Part shown: positions 6,076 through 12,285 of the stretch, piece by piece
Numbering within the stretch: the first letter of the stretch is position 1
How the letters are laid out: each line of letters opens with the position of its first letter
Source of the DNA: ZLKRG08 sp964565165
GTDB lineage: Bacteria; Actinomycetota; Actinomycetes; Nanopelagicales; Nanopelagicaceae
Reading direction: 5' to 3'
DNA length: 12,338 nucleotides
Assembly (NCBI GenBank): GCA_964565165.1
Contig: CAZMDJ010000033.1
Coordinates: 1-12,338, forward strand
The notes under the pieces: generated by a model
Database searches by the model: none
The model's input: only the letters and a program-made list of their open reading frames with translations
Told to the model about the DNA's origin: nothing
Position numbers and translations under genes: made by a program

Positions 6076-6393
6076 TTAGAGATGTCTGTTGCAGAGCGCT
6101 TTGCCATCTGGGCCGACTTCAAAGTGCTCGCAAGGAACATGTAATTGTTCCCAAGCTTTATCTCCGTAATGGGTGCGATAGGCAAGAGCTAGCAATACAC
6201 GAACGTTGGTATCACCATCAGATTTAATTCCAAATGCTTTCGCTGATCGACTAACTGTATTTTCGACGACTTTTTCAGTGTGCGCAGTTTCTCGCGCAAT
6301 CGCGGCATTTGATTTACCTTCGCAGAGAGCATCAAGAACCAACCGCTCAAAAGGTGTCAAGTCTCGAATTCGGATAGTGATATCCGTAGCCAA
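6076..6393 (-). CDS. Stand-alone LuxR-type HTH protein with a C-terminal Cys/His tail
   Basis: A 105-residue protein made almost entirely of one LuxR (GerE) helix-turn-helix: LTPFERLVLDALCEGKSNAAIA (12-33) matches the LTxRExxVL...G.sn.eIA signature, and EKVVENTVSRSAKAFGI (40-56) is the recognition-helix region. There is no receiver or autoinducer domain, so it is a solo regulator. The tail contains C88-x-H90 and C101-x2-H104, a spacing that could bind zinc or be redox sensitive; this is inference. The start is TTG at 6393, the only reasonable start because an in-frame TAA directly precedes it; no good SD is present, so the start is less secure than the frame. It diverges from the enoyl-CoA gene over a short intergenic region and may control it or the membrane-protein gene downstream. 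Confidence 0.78.
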   Translation of the reverse strand: MATDITIRIRDLTPFERLVLDALCEGKSNAAIARETAHTEKVVENTVSRSAKAFGIKSDGDTNVRVLLALAYRTHYGDKAWEQLHVPCEHFEVGPDGKALCNRHL

Positions 6394-6455
6394 TTAGCTA
6401 ACCCCGCTCTCCGTACGAATCGTTAGTGGTCCTATCCTCTCAGACTTTCGCCCTT

Positions 6456-6461
6456 TAAGAT
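6456..6461 (+). promoter_or_regulatory. -10 element for a leaderless enoyl-CoA isomerase/hydratase-like mRNA
   Basis: TAAGAT is followed by exactly 7 nt and then ATG at 6469. This supports 6469 rather than the ATG at 6460, which would lie partly inside the hexamer and has no SD. Confidence 0.6.
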
Positions 6462-6468
6462 GTCACGC

Positions 6469-7215
6469 ATGGCTGAGATTCTCACGATGTTAGATAGTCA
6501 GGTATTAAGCATCTCCTTTAATCGCGGCGAAAAGATGAATGCGCTCACACGTGGAATGTATGGCCAGTTGGCTCATGAGCTAAATACCGCAGATCAAGAG
6601 TTCGGGATTAGGGCAGTGGTCCTGACATCCGAAGGTGATCACTTCACCGCAGGTAATGACATCGGTGATTTCCTCGAACATCCGCCAACTGCATCAGATT
6701 CAACTGTCGCAGCATTCTTGGCTGCAATTCATAATTTTTCAAAACCGTTAATTGCAGCAGTGAAAGGAAATGCAGTCGGAGTAGGAACAACAATGTTGTT
6801 GCACTGCGACATTGTGGTGGCATCTGAAGATGCAAAGTTCTCACTCCCATTTACCTCGCTTGGATTAGTTCCAGAAGCTGGCTCATCTTTCCTTTTGCCG
6901 AGAATGATCGGACATCATCGAGCTGCAGAACTTTTCTTTACCGGCGACGCATTTGATGCCGAATTTGCAGAAGAGATTGGTTTAGTTAATTACGTAGCTG
7001 AAGATGCTTATGAAAAGGCGCATGAAATTGCAGTGAAGATTGCAAAGCAGCCGCCACAAGCAATTATCAATACCAAGGCGCTGATGAAGGCAAATATTCA
7101 TGATTCAGTCGCGGCAGTTATGAAAGCTGAATTTGAAATCTTCTCACTTGCGCTCCAATCTGATGAAGCACGTCAAGCATTTACCGAATTCTTAAATCGA
7201 AAGCGAGATAAATAA
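6469..7215 (+). CDS. Crotonase-superfamily protein, likely enoyl-CoA isomerase rather than hydratase
   Basis: A 248-residue crotonase-fold protein acting on CoA thioesters in fatty-acid or related breakdown. HFTAGND (58-64) and GNAVGVGTT (100-108) supply the oxyanion-hole region, and the C-terminal helices have the usual KALMK...E pattern. Both catalytic glutamates of enoyl-CoA hydratase (E144 and E164 of the rat enzyme) are replaced, by T108 and F128 in my hand alignment. A glutamate stands instead at E136 in LGLVPEAGSS, the position used by yeast Eci1 and human ECI2, which are delta3,delta2-enoyl-CoA isomerases. So isomerase activity is more likely than hydratase; this is inference. I prefer ATG 6469 because a TAAGAT hexamer lies 7 nt upstream; an in-frame ATG at 6460 would add three residues. 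The stop overlaps the next ATG (TAATG), so translation is probably coupled. Confidence 0.9.
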   Translation: MAEILTMLDSQVLSISFNRGEKMNALTRGMYGQLAHELNTADQEFGIRAVVLTSEGDHFTAGNDIGDFLEHPPTASDSTVAAFLAAIHNFSKPLIAAVKGNAVGVGTTMLLHCDIVVASEDAKFSLPFTSLGLVPEAGSSFLLPRMIGHHRAAELFFTGDAFDAEFAEEIGLVNYVAEDAYEKAHEIAVKIAKQPPQAIINTKALMKANIHDSVAAVMKAEFEIFSLALQSDEARQAFTEFLNRKRDK

Positions 7216-8033
7216 TGTCATTAGCAGGTAAGCGCGTATTTATTACTGGTGGTTCTCGTGGAATCGGTTTAGAAATTGCTAAACGTCTTGCAAAAGATGG
7301 CGCGATGATTGCGATTGCGGCAAAGACTGCAGAAGAGAATCCAAAACTTCCGGGCACAATCTATACCGCGGCTAAAGAAATCGAAGCTGCAGGCGGCACA
7401 CCGCTTCCACTAATTACAGATATCCGTGATGAGAATGCGATTGCTGCATCTATCGCAGAGGCGGTCTCCGAATTCGGTGGTTTAGATATTCTGATTAATA
7501 ATGCATCAGCAATCAATTTAACTAAGACTGAAGAGACACCGGCAAAACGTTTTGACCTGATGTTTGACGTAAATGTACGCGGAACTTTTTTGACTTCACA
7601 GGCTGCAATTCCGCACCTACGTAACGGTGTAAATCCACATATTTTGACGCTTTCGCCCCCGTTAAACATGAAGGAGCGCTGGTTTAGAAATCACGTTGCT
7701 TACACCATGTCTAAATACGGCATGAGTATGTGCGTGCTTGGCATGAGCGGCGAATTCAAACGCGATGGCATTGCGGTAAATGCGCTCTGGCCTGCAACCG
7801 CTATTAAGACCGCGGCGCTACAGATGATTCCGGGTATTGATACCAATTACTGCCGGAAGCCAGAGATCATGGCTGATGCCGCTTACGAAATCTTAAATCG
7901 CGAAGCGAAAAGCACCACTGGTAATTTCTTTGTAGATGAAGAGGTTCTCAAAGAGGCGGGGATTACTGACTTTGATCACTACTCAGTAGTGCCAGGTACG
8001 AAAGAGCTGTTAAAGGATTTCTTCTTAGACTAA
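7215..8033 (+). CDS. Short-chain dehydrogenase of the HSDL2 type
   Basis: A 272-residue NAD(P)-dependent oxidoreductase. It shows the SDR cofactor motif TGGSRGIG (11-18), NNAS (95-98), catalytic S147, and Y163-TMS-K167. Long segments agree from memory with human HSDL2, a peroxisomal/mitochondrial protein linked to fatty-acid metabolism: KLPGTIYTAA, LDILINNASAI, the YTMSKYGMSM region, VNALWPATAI, and the terminal DFFLD. HSDL2 carries an SCP2 lipid-binding domain after that point; this protein stops exactly there and has only the dehydrogenase. The ATG overlaps the upstream stop codon by one base and has only a weak SD, so it is probably coupled to the crotonase-like gene. Together they suggest oxidation or reduction of a fatty acyl-type substrate. 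The exact substrate is unknown. Confidence 0.9.
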   Translation: MSLAGKRVFITGGSRGIGLEIAKRLAKDGAMIAIAAKTAEENPKLPGTIYTAAKEIEAAGGTPLPLITDIRDENAIAASIAEAVSEFGGLDILINNASAINLTKTEETPAKRFDLMFDVNVRGTFLTSQAAIPHLRNGVNPHILTLSPPLNMKERWFRNHVAYTMSKYGMSMCVLGMSGEFKRDGIAVNALWPATAIKTAALQMIPGIDTNYCRKPEIMADAAYEILNREAKSTTGNFFVDEEVLKEAGITDFDHYSVVPGTKELLKDFFLD

Positions 8034-8039
8034 TAGAAT
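8034..8039 (+). promoter_or_regulatory. -10 element for a leaderless NCS1 permease mRNA
   Basis: TAGAAT begins on the base after the SDR stop codon and is followed by exactly 6 nt and ATG 8046. No SD is present in the 12-nt gap between the genes. Confidence 0.65.
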
Positions 8040-8045
8040 TGGCAT

Positions 8046-9443
8046 ATGCCTTTCGAGTTAGAACTAAATAGCACCAATCAAATTGCTGACTCTGAACGTC
8101 ACGGAAAAGCTAGCAACCTTTTTTGGCCGTGGTGCGGAGCAAATATCTCTGTCCTATCAATCTCTTACGGAGCATTCTTCTTAGGCTTCGGAATCAATTT
8201 TTGGCAATCAACTATTGCAGCGATTATCGGAACGGTACTTTCTTTTCTTTTAGTTGGCATCAGTTCTTTAGCTGGTAAAAAATATAGCGTTCCTACAATG
8301 GTCTTAAGCCGAGCAACGTTTGGCGTTAAGGGCAACTTGGTCCCGGGATTTCTCTCTTATCTGGTCTTTGTAGGTTGGGAGACAGTTTTAGTCTCAATTG
8401 CCACGCTTGCAACCGGAACTATCTTCGAACGAATCGGGTCACTCGATCGAAGCGCTGCGCTATCACTTGGATTTTTAGTATCTGTTTCTTTAACAATTGC
8501 TGGTGGAGTACTGGGTTATAAAGTAATCATGGCGATGCAGAAGTGGATCACTTTAATTACTGTGGTTGCGACCTTTATGTACATCGCTTTGACCCTAAAT
8601 AAAATTAATTGGGATTTAATTAGTTCAACCGACGGTGGATCAATTGCTGGCTTTACTGGCGCAGTTATCTTTGCAATTACCGGTTTAGGGCTCGGTTGGG
8701 TCAATAGCGCCGCCGATTACTCTAGATATCTACCTAGAACCGTAAAGAGTGGTTCGGTAATTGGATGGACAGTATTTGGCGCAAGTGTGGCTCCGATAAT
8801 TATGGTTACTTACGGTGCAGCGCTAGCAGGTAGTTCGCAAGAGCTTTATGAGAACGTTTCAATGGATCCGATTGGTGCGCTTTCAAAGATTTTGCCTAGT
8901 TGGTTCCTTCTATTGTTTGCACTTATTGCAATTCTTGGCTTAATTGGTGGATCAATTCTGGATCTCTATTCATCAGGTTTAACTTTGGTAGCGCTAGGTG
9001 CGCCTATCAAGCGCCATAAAGCTGCGTTAATCGATGCGATTATCATGATTGTCGGTGCGGTTTACATCGTATGGTTTAGCGACAATTTCTTACTTCCATT
9101 CCAAGGATTCTTAATCACAATTGGCGTGCCACTTGCCGCTTGGTCTGCGATTTTCGCTGCAGATGTCGTCTTCCGTAAAGAGTTAAATGAAGATGATCTC
9201 TTCAACCCATTTGGAACATATCGCGGAGTAAATAAAGGTTCGATGGGCGTAATGGCTCTTGCAACAATAGTTGGTTATGGATTTGTAACGAATACTTTTG
9301 CTTCTTGGCTTAATTGGCAGGGATATTTCATGGATGCAATTGGTGGAAAAGATGGCCAATGGGCATTTGCAAATGTGGGGGTTATGTTCGCGCTAATTAT
9401 CGGCTTCGTTGGAAGTTGGGCGCTAAGATCGCGTAATGCTTAA
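8046..9443 (+). CDS. NCS1-family permease (cytosine/purine/allantoin-type)
   Basis: A 465-residue membrane transporter of the nucleobase:cation symporter-1 family, which imports cytosine, purines, allantoin, hydantoins or thiamine-type substrates with a cation. Typical elements are FWPWCGAN on helix 1 (26-33), SRATFGVKGN (88-97), GWETV on helix 3 (110-114), and NSAADYSRYLP (220-230), the NCS1 form of the cytosine-permease ADxSRY motif. About 12 hydrophobic segments are visible and the length is normal. Substrate cannot be fixed from these motifs; a second nucleobase carrier (uraA) in the window fits salvage. The ATG has no SD but TAGAAT lies 6 nt upstream, so it probably has its own leaderless transcript. 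Its end overlaps the next gene by 8 nt. Confidence 0.88.
   Translation: MPFELELNSTNQIADSERHGKASNLFWPWCGANISVLSISYGAFFLGFGINFWQSTIAAIIGTVLSFLLVGISSLAGKKYSVPTMVLSRATFGVKGNLVPGFLSYLVFVGWETVLVSIATLATGTIFERIGSLDRSAALSLGFLVSVSLTIAGGVLGYKVIMAMQKWITLITVVATFMYIALTLNKINWDLISSTDGGSIAGFTGAVIFAITGLGLGWVNSAADYSRYLPRTVKSGSVIGWTVFGASVAPIIMVTYGAALAGSSQELYENVSMDPIGALSKILPSWFLLLFALIAILGLIGGSILDLYSSGLTLVALGAPIKRHKAALIDAIIMIVGAVYIVWFSDNFLLPFQGFLITIGVPLAAWSAIFAADVVFRKELNEDDLFNPFGTYRGVNKGSMGVMALATIVGYGFVTNTFASWLNWQGYFMDAIGGKDGQWAFANVGVMFALIIGFVGSWALRSRNA
9424..9429 (+). promoter_or_regulatory. -10 element for a leaderless MFS mRNA, inside the NCS1 coding end
   Basis: TAAGAT lies within the last codons of the NCS1 permease gene, exactly 6 nt before ATG 9436. 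It is the same hexamer as before the crotonase-like gene. No SD precedes this ATG. Confidence 0.55.
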
Positions 9444-10632
9444 ATCAATCGTCGGAAATATTGTTTCACCGGATCCGACGGTCCGTAAGCTCACCTTTGC
9501 AAACTTCATCAATACCTTCGGTAATGGCATGTTCCATACCGTTGGAATTATCTACTTCTCATTTACCGTGGGGCTTGGAGCGCAGAAAGTTGCTTTAGCT
9601 TTCACGATTGGCGCAGCTGTTTCACTTGCCATCTCTGTACCTGCCGGCCATCTTGCGGATCGATTCTCGCCAAAGATGATCGGAATCTTAAGCTTCTTAC
9701 TGCAAGGCATAATTCTTGGTGCACAAGTTTTCACCAAGAGTTGGCATGTATTTACTATCTTGCTCTGTTTTGAATACTTTGTAGAACGTTTTGGGCAGAA
9801 TGCGCGTATGTCTTACATCGCCCGAATCGGCGAAGGACAGCAGCGCGTTGAGGCTCGCGCATATATGCGCGCTGTTACCAATTTAGGTATTGGAAGCGGA
9901 ACTTTAGTTGCAGGTGTTGCACTTGCAATTAATACACCGGCTGCATACAAGACCATGATCGCACTTGATGCGCTTACCTTTATCTTTGCTGCAATTGCAT
10001 ATACCCGCGTGCCAAACGTAGCGCCAACCCTTGAAAAACATGAAGGCTTTGATTGGTCTGTTCTAAAAGACCATAGATACTTAATCGCTACCGCGCTAAA
10101 TGGCGGACTTACCCTCCATTTCTTAATCCAAAACGTAGCAATCCCGGTCTGGGTTGTTAAAGAGACCAACGCTCCAAGATGGTGGATCTCTGCAATTATG
10201 GTTTTAAATACGGCAGCGATTGTTCTATTCCAAGTACGTACAAGTAAGAGCGCAAAAGATCTAAAGGTGGCATCAAAACAATTCCAACAAGCATCCTTCT
10301 ATGTTGCAATTGCCTGTCTGATTTACGCGATGTCCCACGGGGTCAATGCTCTTCTAGCTTCGATAATTCTGCTTCTTGGTATGGCGGTTCATATTGCTGG
10401 CGAATTAGTTGGTTCTAACGCCTCTTGGATGATTGCAATGGATTTAGCTGATGAACGGCGCCAAGGTGTTTACCAAGGTTTATGGGGGATGGGCTTTGGC
10501 TTAACTGACATGATTGGGCCATCAGTGTTAGTAGCGCTGGTAATTGGAGTTGGACAACTTGGTTGGGTAGTACTGGCAATCTGGTTTGTATTAATTGGCC
10601 AAGCAATGCGATTCCATCTTAGGAATGTTTAA
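9436..10632 (+). CDS. Major facilitator superfamily transporter
   Basis: A 398-residue membrane protein of the MFS, with about 12 hydrophobic segments. The loop after helix 2 carries GHLADRFSPK (71-80), the conserved MFS motif A (GxLaDrxGrr type), with the charged pair D75-R76. The central loop around 195-215 is charged. Family members export drugs or import or export small solutes; nothing here fixes the substrate. The start overlaps the NCS1 gene by 8 nt, and a TAAGAT hexamer 6 nt upstream gives an alternative to pure translational coupling. Its 3' end overlaps the converging MFS gene by 14 nt, both stops lying in the shared segment. Family is secure, function is not. Confidence 0.88.
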   Translation: MLKSIVGNIVSPDPTVRKLTFANFINTFGNGMFHTVGIIYFSFTVGLGAQKVALAFTIGAAVSLAISVPAGHLADRFSPKMIGILSFLLQGIILGAQVFTKSWHVFTILLCFEYFVERFGQNARMSYIARIGEGQQRVEARAYMRAVTNLGIGSGTLVAGVALAINTPAAYKTMIALDALTFIFAAIAYTRVPNVAPTLEKHEGFDWSVLKDHRYLIATALNGGLTLHFLIQNVAIPVWVVKETNAPRWWISAIMVLNTAAIVLFQVRTSKSAKDLKVASKQFQQASFYVAIACLIYAMSHGVNALLASIILLLGMAVHIAGELVGSNASWMIAMDLADERRQGVYQGLWGMGFGLTDMIGPSVLVALVIGVGQLGWVVLAIWFVLIGQAMRFHLRNV

Positions 10633-11764
10633 TAAACCTTGATCCAATTGCCATGAAAATGGCTAGCGCTGCTGGAATCAACATCGCCCAACGTAAAGTA
10701 ATCGCATCGGCGATGTAGCCAATTGTTGGCGGAGCTCCAAGAAATCCAAAGTAAGAGATACCAGAAACAATTGCCACACCTTCAGATGGTGCGATTCGTC
10801 CTGCAAATCTTTCACGTGCAATTGTTGCGCCAAGACTAAATACCGCAGGGATAACTACTGACATTCCTGCGCCGATTGCAAACCATGCGAATATTTGGCT
10901 ATAAATATTTCCGATCAGTATTCCAATGGTCAAGCCAATTCCTGTAATTAGACCTGCGCGGAAGAGTATTTTGAAGGTACCGAATTTCGCCATAAGGAAA
11001 TCACCAGAGAATCTGCCGCCAACCATTCCGATATTGAAAACTATGTAAGGAACAGTTGCTAAGAATGGGGATGCGTCAAAGGTATCGCGAGCAAGGATTC
11101 CACCCCAGTCACCTGCAGCGCCTTCATTCACTGCAGCAGCCATTCCAAGTAAACCGATAAAGAAGAAGATCGCCGGACGCTTGGTTTTCTCATGGTGTTC
11201 GACTTTATGGATATCAATTTCAGCTGGTAACCAAAAATTACGAACTACTAAAGCAAGATACGTAAATAAAATAAATAGTATTAGAGATTGGTTGCGAATC
11301 GAGAAAGCAAATTGAGAGAAGAGCCCTCCGAATAAACCGCCAGTTAACGCACCAACGCTAAAGAGTGCATGAAAACCACTCATCAATTTACTGCTGGTCT
11401 CATGTTCAAGCGTTGCTGCGTGTGAATTCATTGCTACATCTTGAATCGTCAAACAGATTCCGTATATGAAGAAAGAAACTGCAAGCGGCAAAGTGGTGGT
11501 TGAAAAAGCTACTGGAAGTAGAGCAAGCGCTGCAGCAAACGAGCCAAAGATTGCCACAGGCTTAGATCCTCGTTTGGCAATTACTTTACCGATGAAAGAG
11601 AGAGTGAAAAGAACACCGAAAGAGATGCAAAAAAGCATTCGGCCAACTTCACCGGTGGTCGCATCTAGCTGAATTTTAAAATCTGGTAGACGAGCTATAA
11701 GCGCACCAACCGAGAAACCGTTAGCGATAAATGCGGCACGTACCGCTAACTTCGCTCTCTGCAC
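10619..11764 (-). CDS. YbjJ-like MFS protein
   Basis: A 381-residue, 12-helix MFS protein resembling the YbjJ/FucP-like branch. The stretch DVAMNSHAATLEHETSSKLM followed by SGFHALFSVGALTGG (109-143) and the segment NEGAAGDWGGI (213-223) are characteristic of this branch as I recall it. Substrate is unknown; relatives have been linked loosely to sugars, but the sequence does not show it. The GTG start has no SD but TAGGCT lies exactly 6 nt upstream, so a leaderless transcript is likely. It converges on the other MFS gene with a 14-nt overlap of coding ends and no room for a terminator between them. The two MFS proteins are not recent duplicates by eye. Confidence 0.85.
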   Translation of the reverse strand: MQRAKLAVRAAFIANGFSVGALIARLPDFKIQLDATTGEVGRMLFCISFGVLFTLSFIGKVIAKRGSKPVAIFGSFAAALALLPVAFSTTTLPLAVSFFIYGICLTIQDVAMNSHAATLEHETSSKLMSGFHALFSVGALTGGLFGGLFSQFAFSIRNQSLILFILFTYLALVVRNFWLPAEIDIHKVEHHEKTKRPAIFFFIGLLGMAAAVNEGAAGDWGGILARDTFDASPFLATVPYIVFNIGMVGGRFSGDFLMAKFGTFKILFRAGLITGIGLTIGILIGNIYSQIFAWFAIGAGMSVVIPAVFSLGATIARERFAGRIAPSEGVAIVSGISYFGFLGAPPTIGYIADAITLRWAMLIPAALAIFMAIGSRFIKHS

Positions 11765-11770
11765 TGGTTG

Positions 11771-11776
11771 AGCCTA
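11771..11776 (-). promoter_or_regulatory. -10 element for a leaderless YbjJ-like mRNA
   Basis: On the minus strand TAGGCT is followed by exactly 6 nt and the GTG at 11764. No SD is present. Confidence 0.6.
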
Positions 11777-11829
11777 TTCTTGACTAGTCTAAAAACGAAG
11801 TTAGACATGATATTTGTATCAAACTGCTT

Positions 11830-11835
11830 TAGATT
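11830..11835 (+). promoter_or_regulatory. -10 element for a leaderless secreted-peptide mRNA
   Basis: TAGATT is followed by exactly 6 nt and ATG 11842. This is the same geometry as the other leaderless starts and supports the small downstream ORF being a real gene. Confidence 0.6.
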
Positions 11836-11841
11836 TGAGAA

Positions 11842-12042
11842 ATGAAAATAAAACATAAAACTTCATTTTTTATGGCCGTATTGCTTGCCATAATTGCTCT
11901 GAACACGAATGAAGCAAATGCAGCTGTTTCGATAACCCCACAAATTTCTATAGTTGACATGGGCGGGGGTAGTGGAAGTAGGGTGGAATTGGATTGGAAA
12001 GTACCGTGCTGGCACGGAGGATCTTCATGTGCAATTCCTTGA
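11842..12042 (+). CDS. Small secreted peptide precursor with a cysteine pair, function unknown
   Basis: A 66-residue product I do not recognise. The N-terminus is a clear Sec signal peptide: K2, K4 and K6, a hydrophobic core at about 9-20, and an A25-N26-A27 cleavage motif. The predicted mature chain has 39 residues, beginning AVSITPQ, with a glycine/serine-rich turn (G41-S46) and a C-terminal C56-WHGGSS-C63 loop that could form a disulfide outside the cell. Support for a real gene comes from the signal peptide and the TAGATT hexamer 6 nt upstream. It lies 16 nt upstream of another small ORF on the same strand. A remnant of a longer secreted protein cut by an early stop is possible, though no continuation in another frame is evident. 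Local DNA is more AT-rich than nearby genes at its 5' end. Confidence 0.6.
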   Translation: MKIKHKTSFFMAVLLAIIALNTNEANAAVSITPQISIVDMGGGSGSRVELDWKVPCWHGGSSCAIP

Positions 12043-12058
12043 TATGGAAAGTTAAAAA

Positions 12059-12208
12059 ATGAAATACAACTTCAGAGATAACTTAGGTGACGAAAATTTG
12101 CCAGGTCCAATTTTTGATGATGAACCAGTTGGCACCCACGCTAAGTACCGAATACTTGGAGTTCTCTTAGTTTTGGCATTCTGGGGCATAGTGATTTTCG
12201 TTTTATAA
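12059..12208 (+). CDS. 49-residue tail-anchored membrane protein, function unknown
   Basis: A short frame from ATG 12059 to TAA 12206-12208, preceded by the SD-like GGAAAG 9 nt upstream. The first 28 residues are hydrophilic and acidic, with DNLGDENLPGPIFDDEPVG (7-25). A basic pair K29/R31 then leads into a single hydrophobic segment, I32 to L49, ending at the stop. This is the shape of a small membrane protein with its N-terminus in the cytoplasm. It follows the secreted-peptide gene by 16 nt and is closed by the hairpin at 12221-12256, so the two probably form one transcript. I recognise no family. The SD and the clean soluble-plus-helix layout argue that it is real. Confidence 0.6.
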   Translation: MKYNFRDNLGDENLPGPIFDDEPVGTHAKYRILGVLLVLAFWGIVIFVL

Positions 12209-12220
12209 GACTATGCGTAA

Positions 12221-12256
12221 ATGACCAACCCCGCTATTGCTAGCGGGGTTGGTCAT
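12221..12256. terminator. Perfect 16-bp hairpin between converging genes, probable terminator
   Basis: ATGACCAACCCCGCTA and its exact reverse complement are separated by the 4-nt loop TTGC. It starts 12 nt after the stop of the small membrane protein and ends 29 nt after the glnA stop on the other strand, the expected place for a shared terminator. Neither side has a proper T-run, as in the hairpin-only terminators common in Actinobacteria. Confidence 0.75.
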
Positions 12257-12285
12257 AGTTCGGCTAGGAGAATTAGCCGTGATTT

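Noticed and set aside
6070..6144. A 24-codon plus-strand frame (GTG start) with an AGGAG nearby, antisense to the end of the LuxR-type gene.
   Set aside because: It lies almost wholly within a better-supported gene on the other strand, the product shows no recognisable feature, and one SD-like match is weak evidence.
6460..6468. Upstream ATG as the start of the enoyl-CoA isomerase-like gene.
   Set aside because: It lacks an SD and its A and T fall inside the TAAGAT hexamer that sits 7 nt before the ATG at 6469. It adds only three residues. Not fully excluded.
9436..11764. The two converging MFS genes as an inverted duplication.
   Set aside because: The proteins share only general MFS features; their motif regions differ and no inverted nucleotide repeat is evident.
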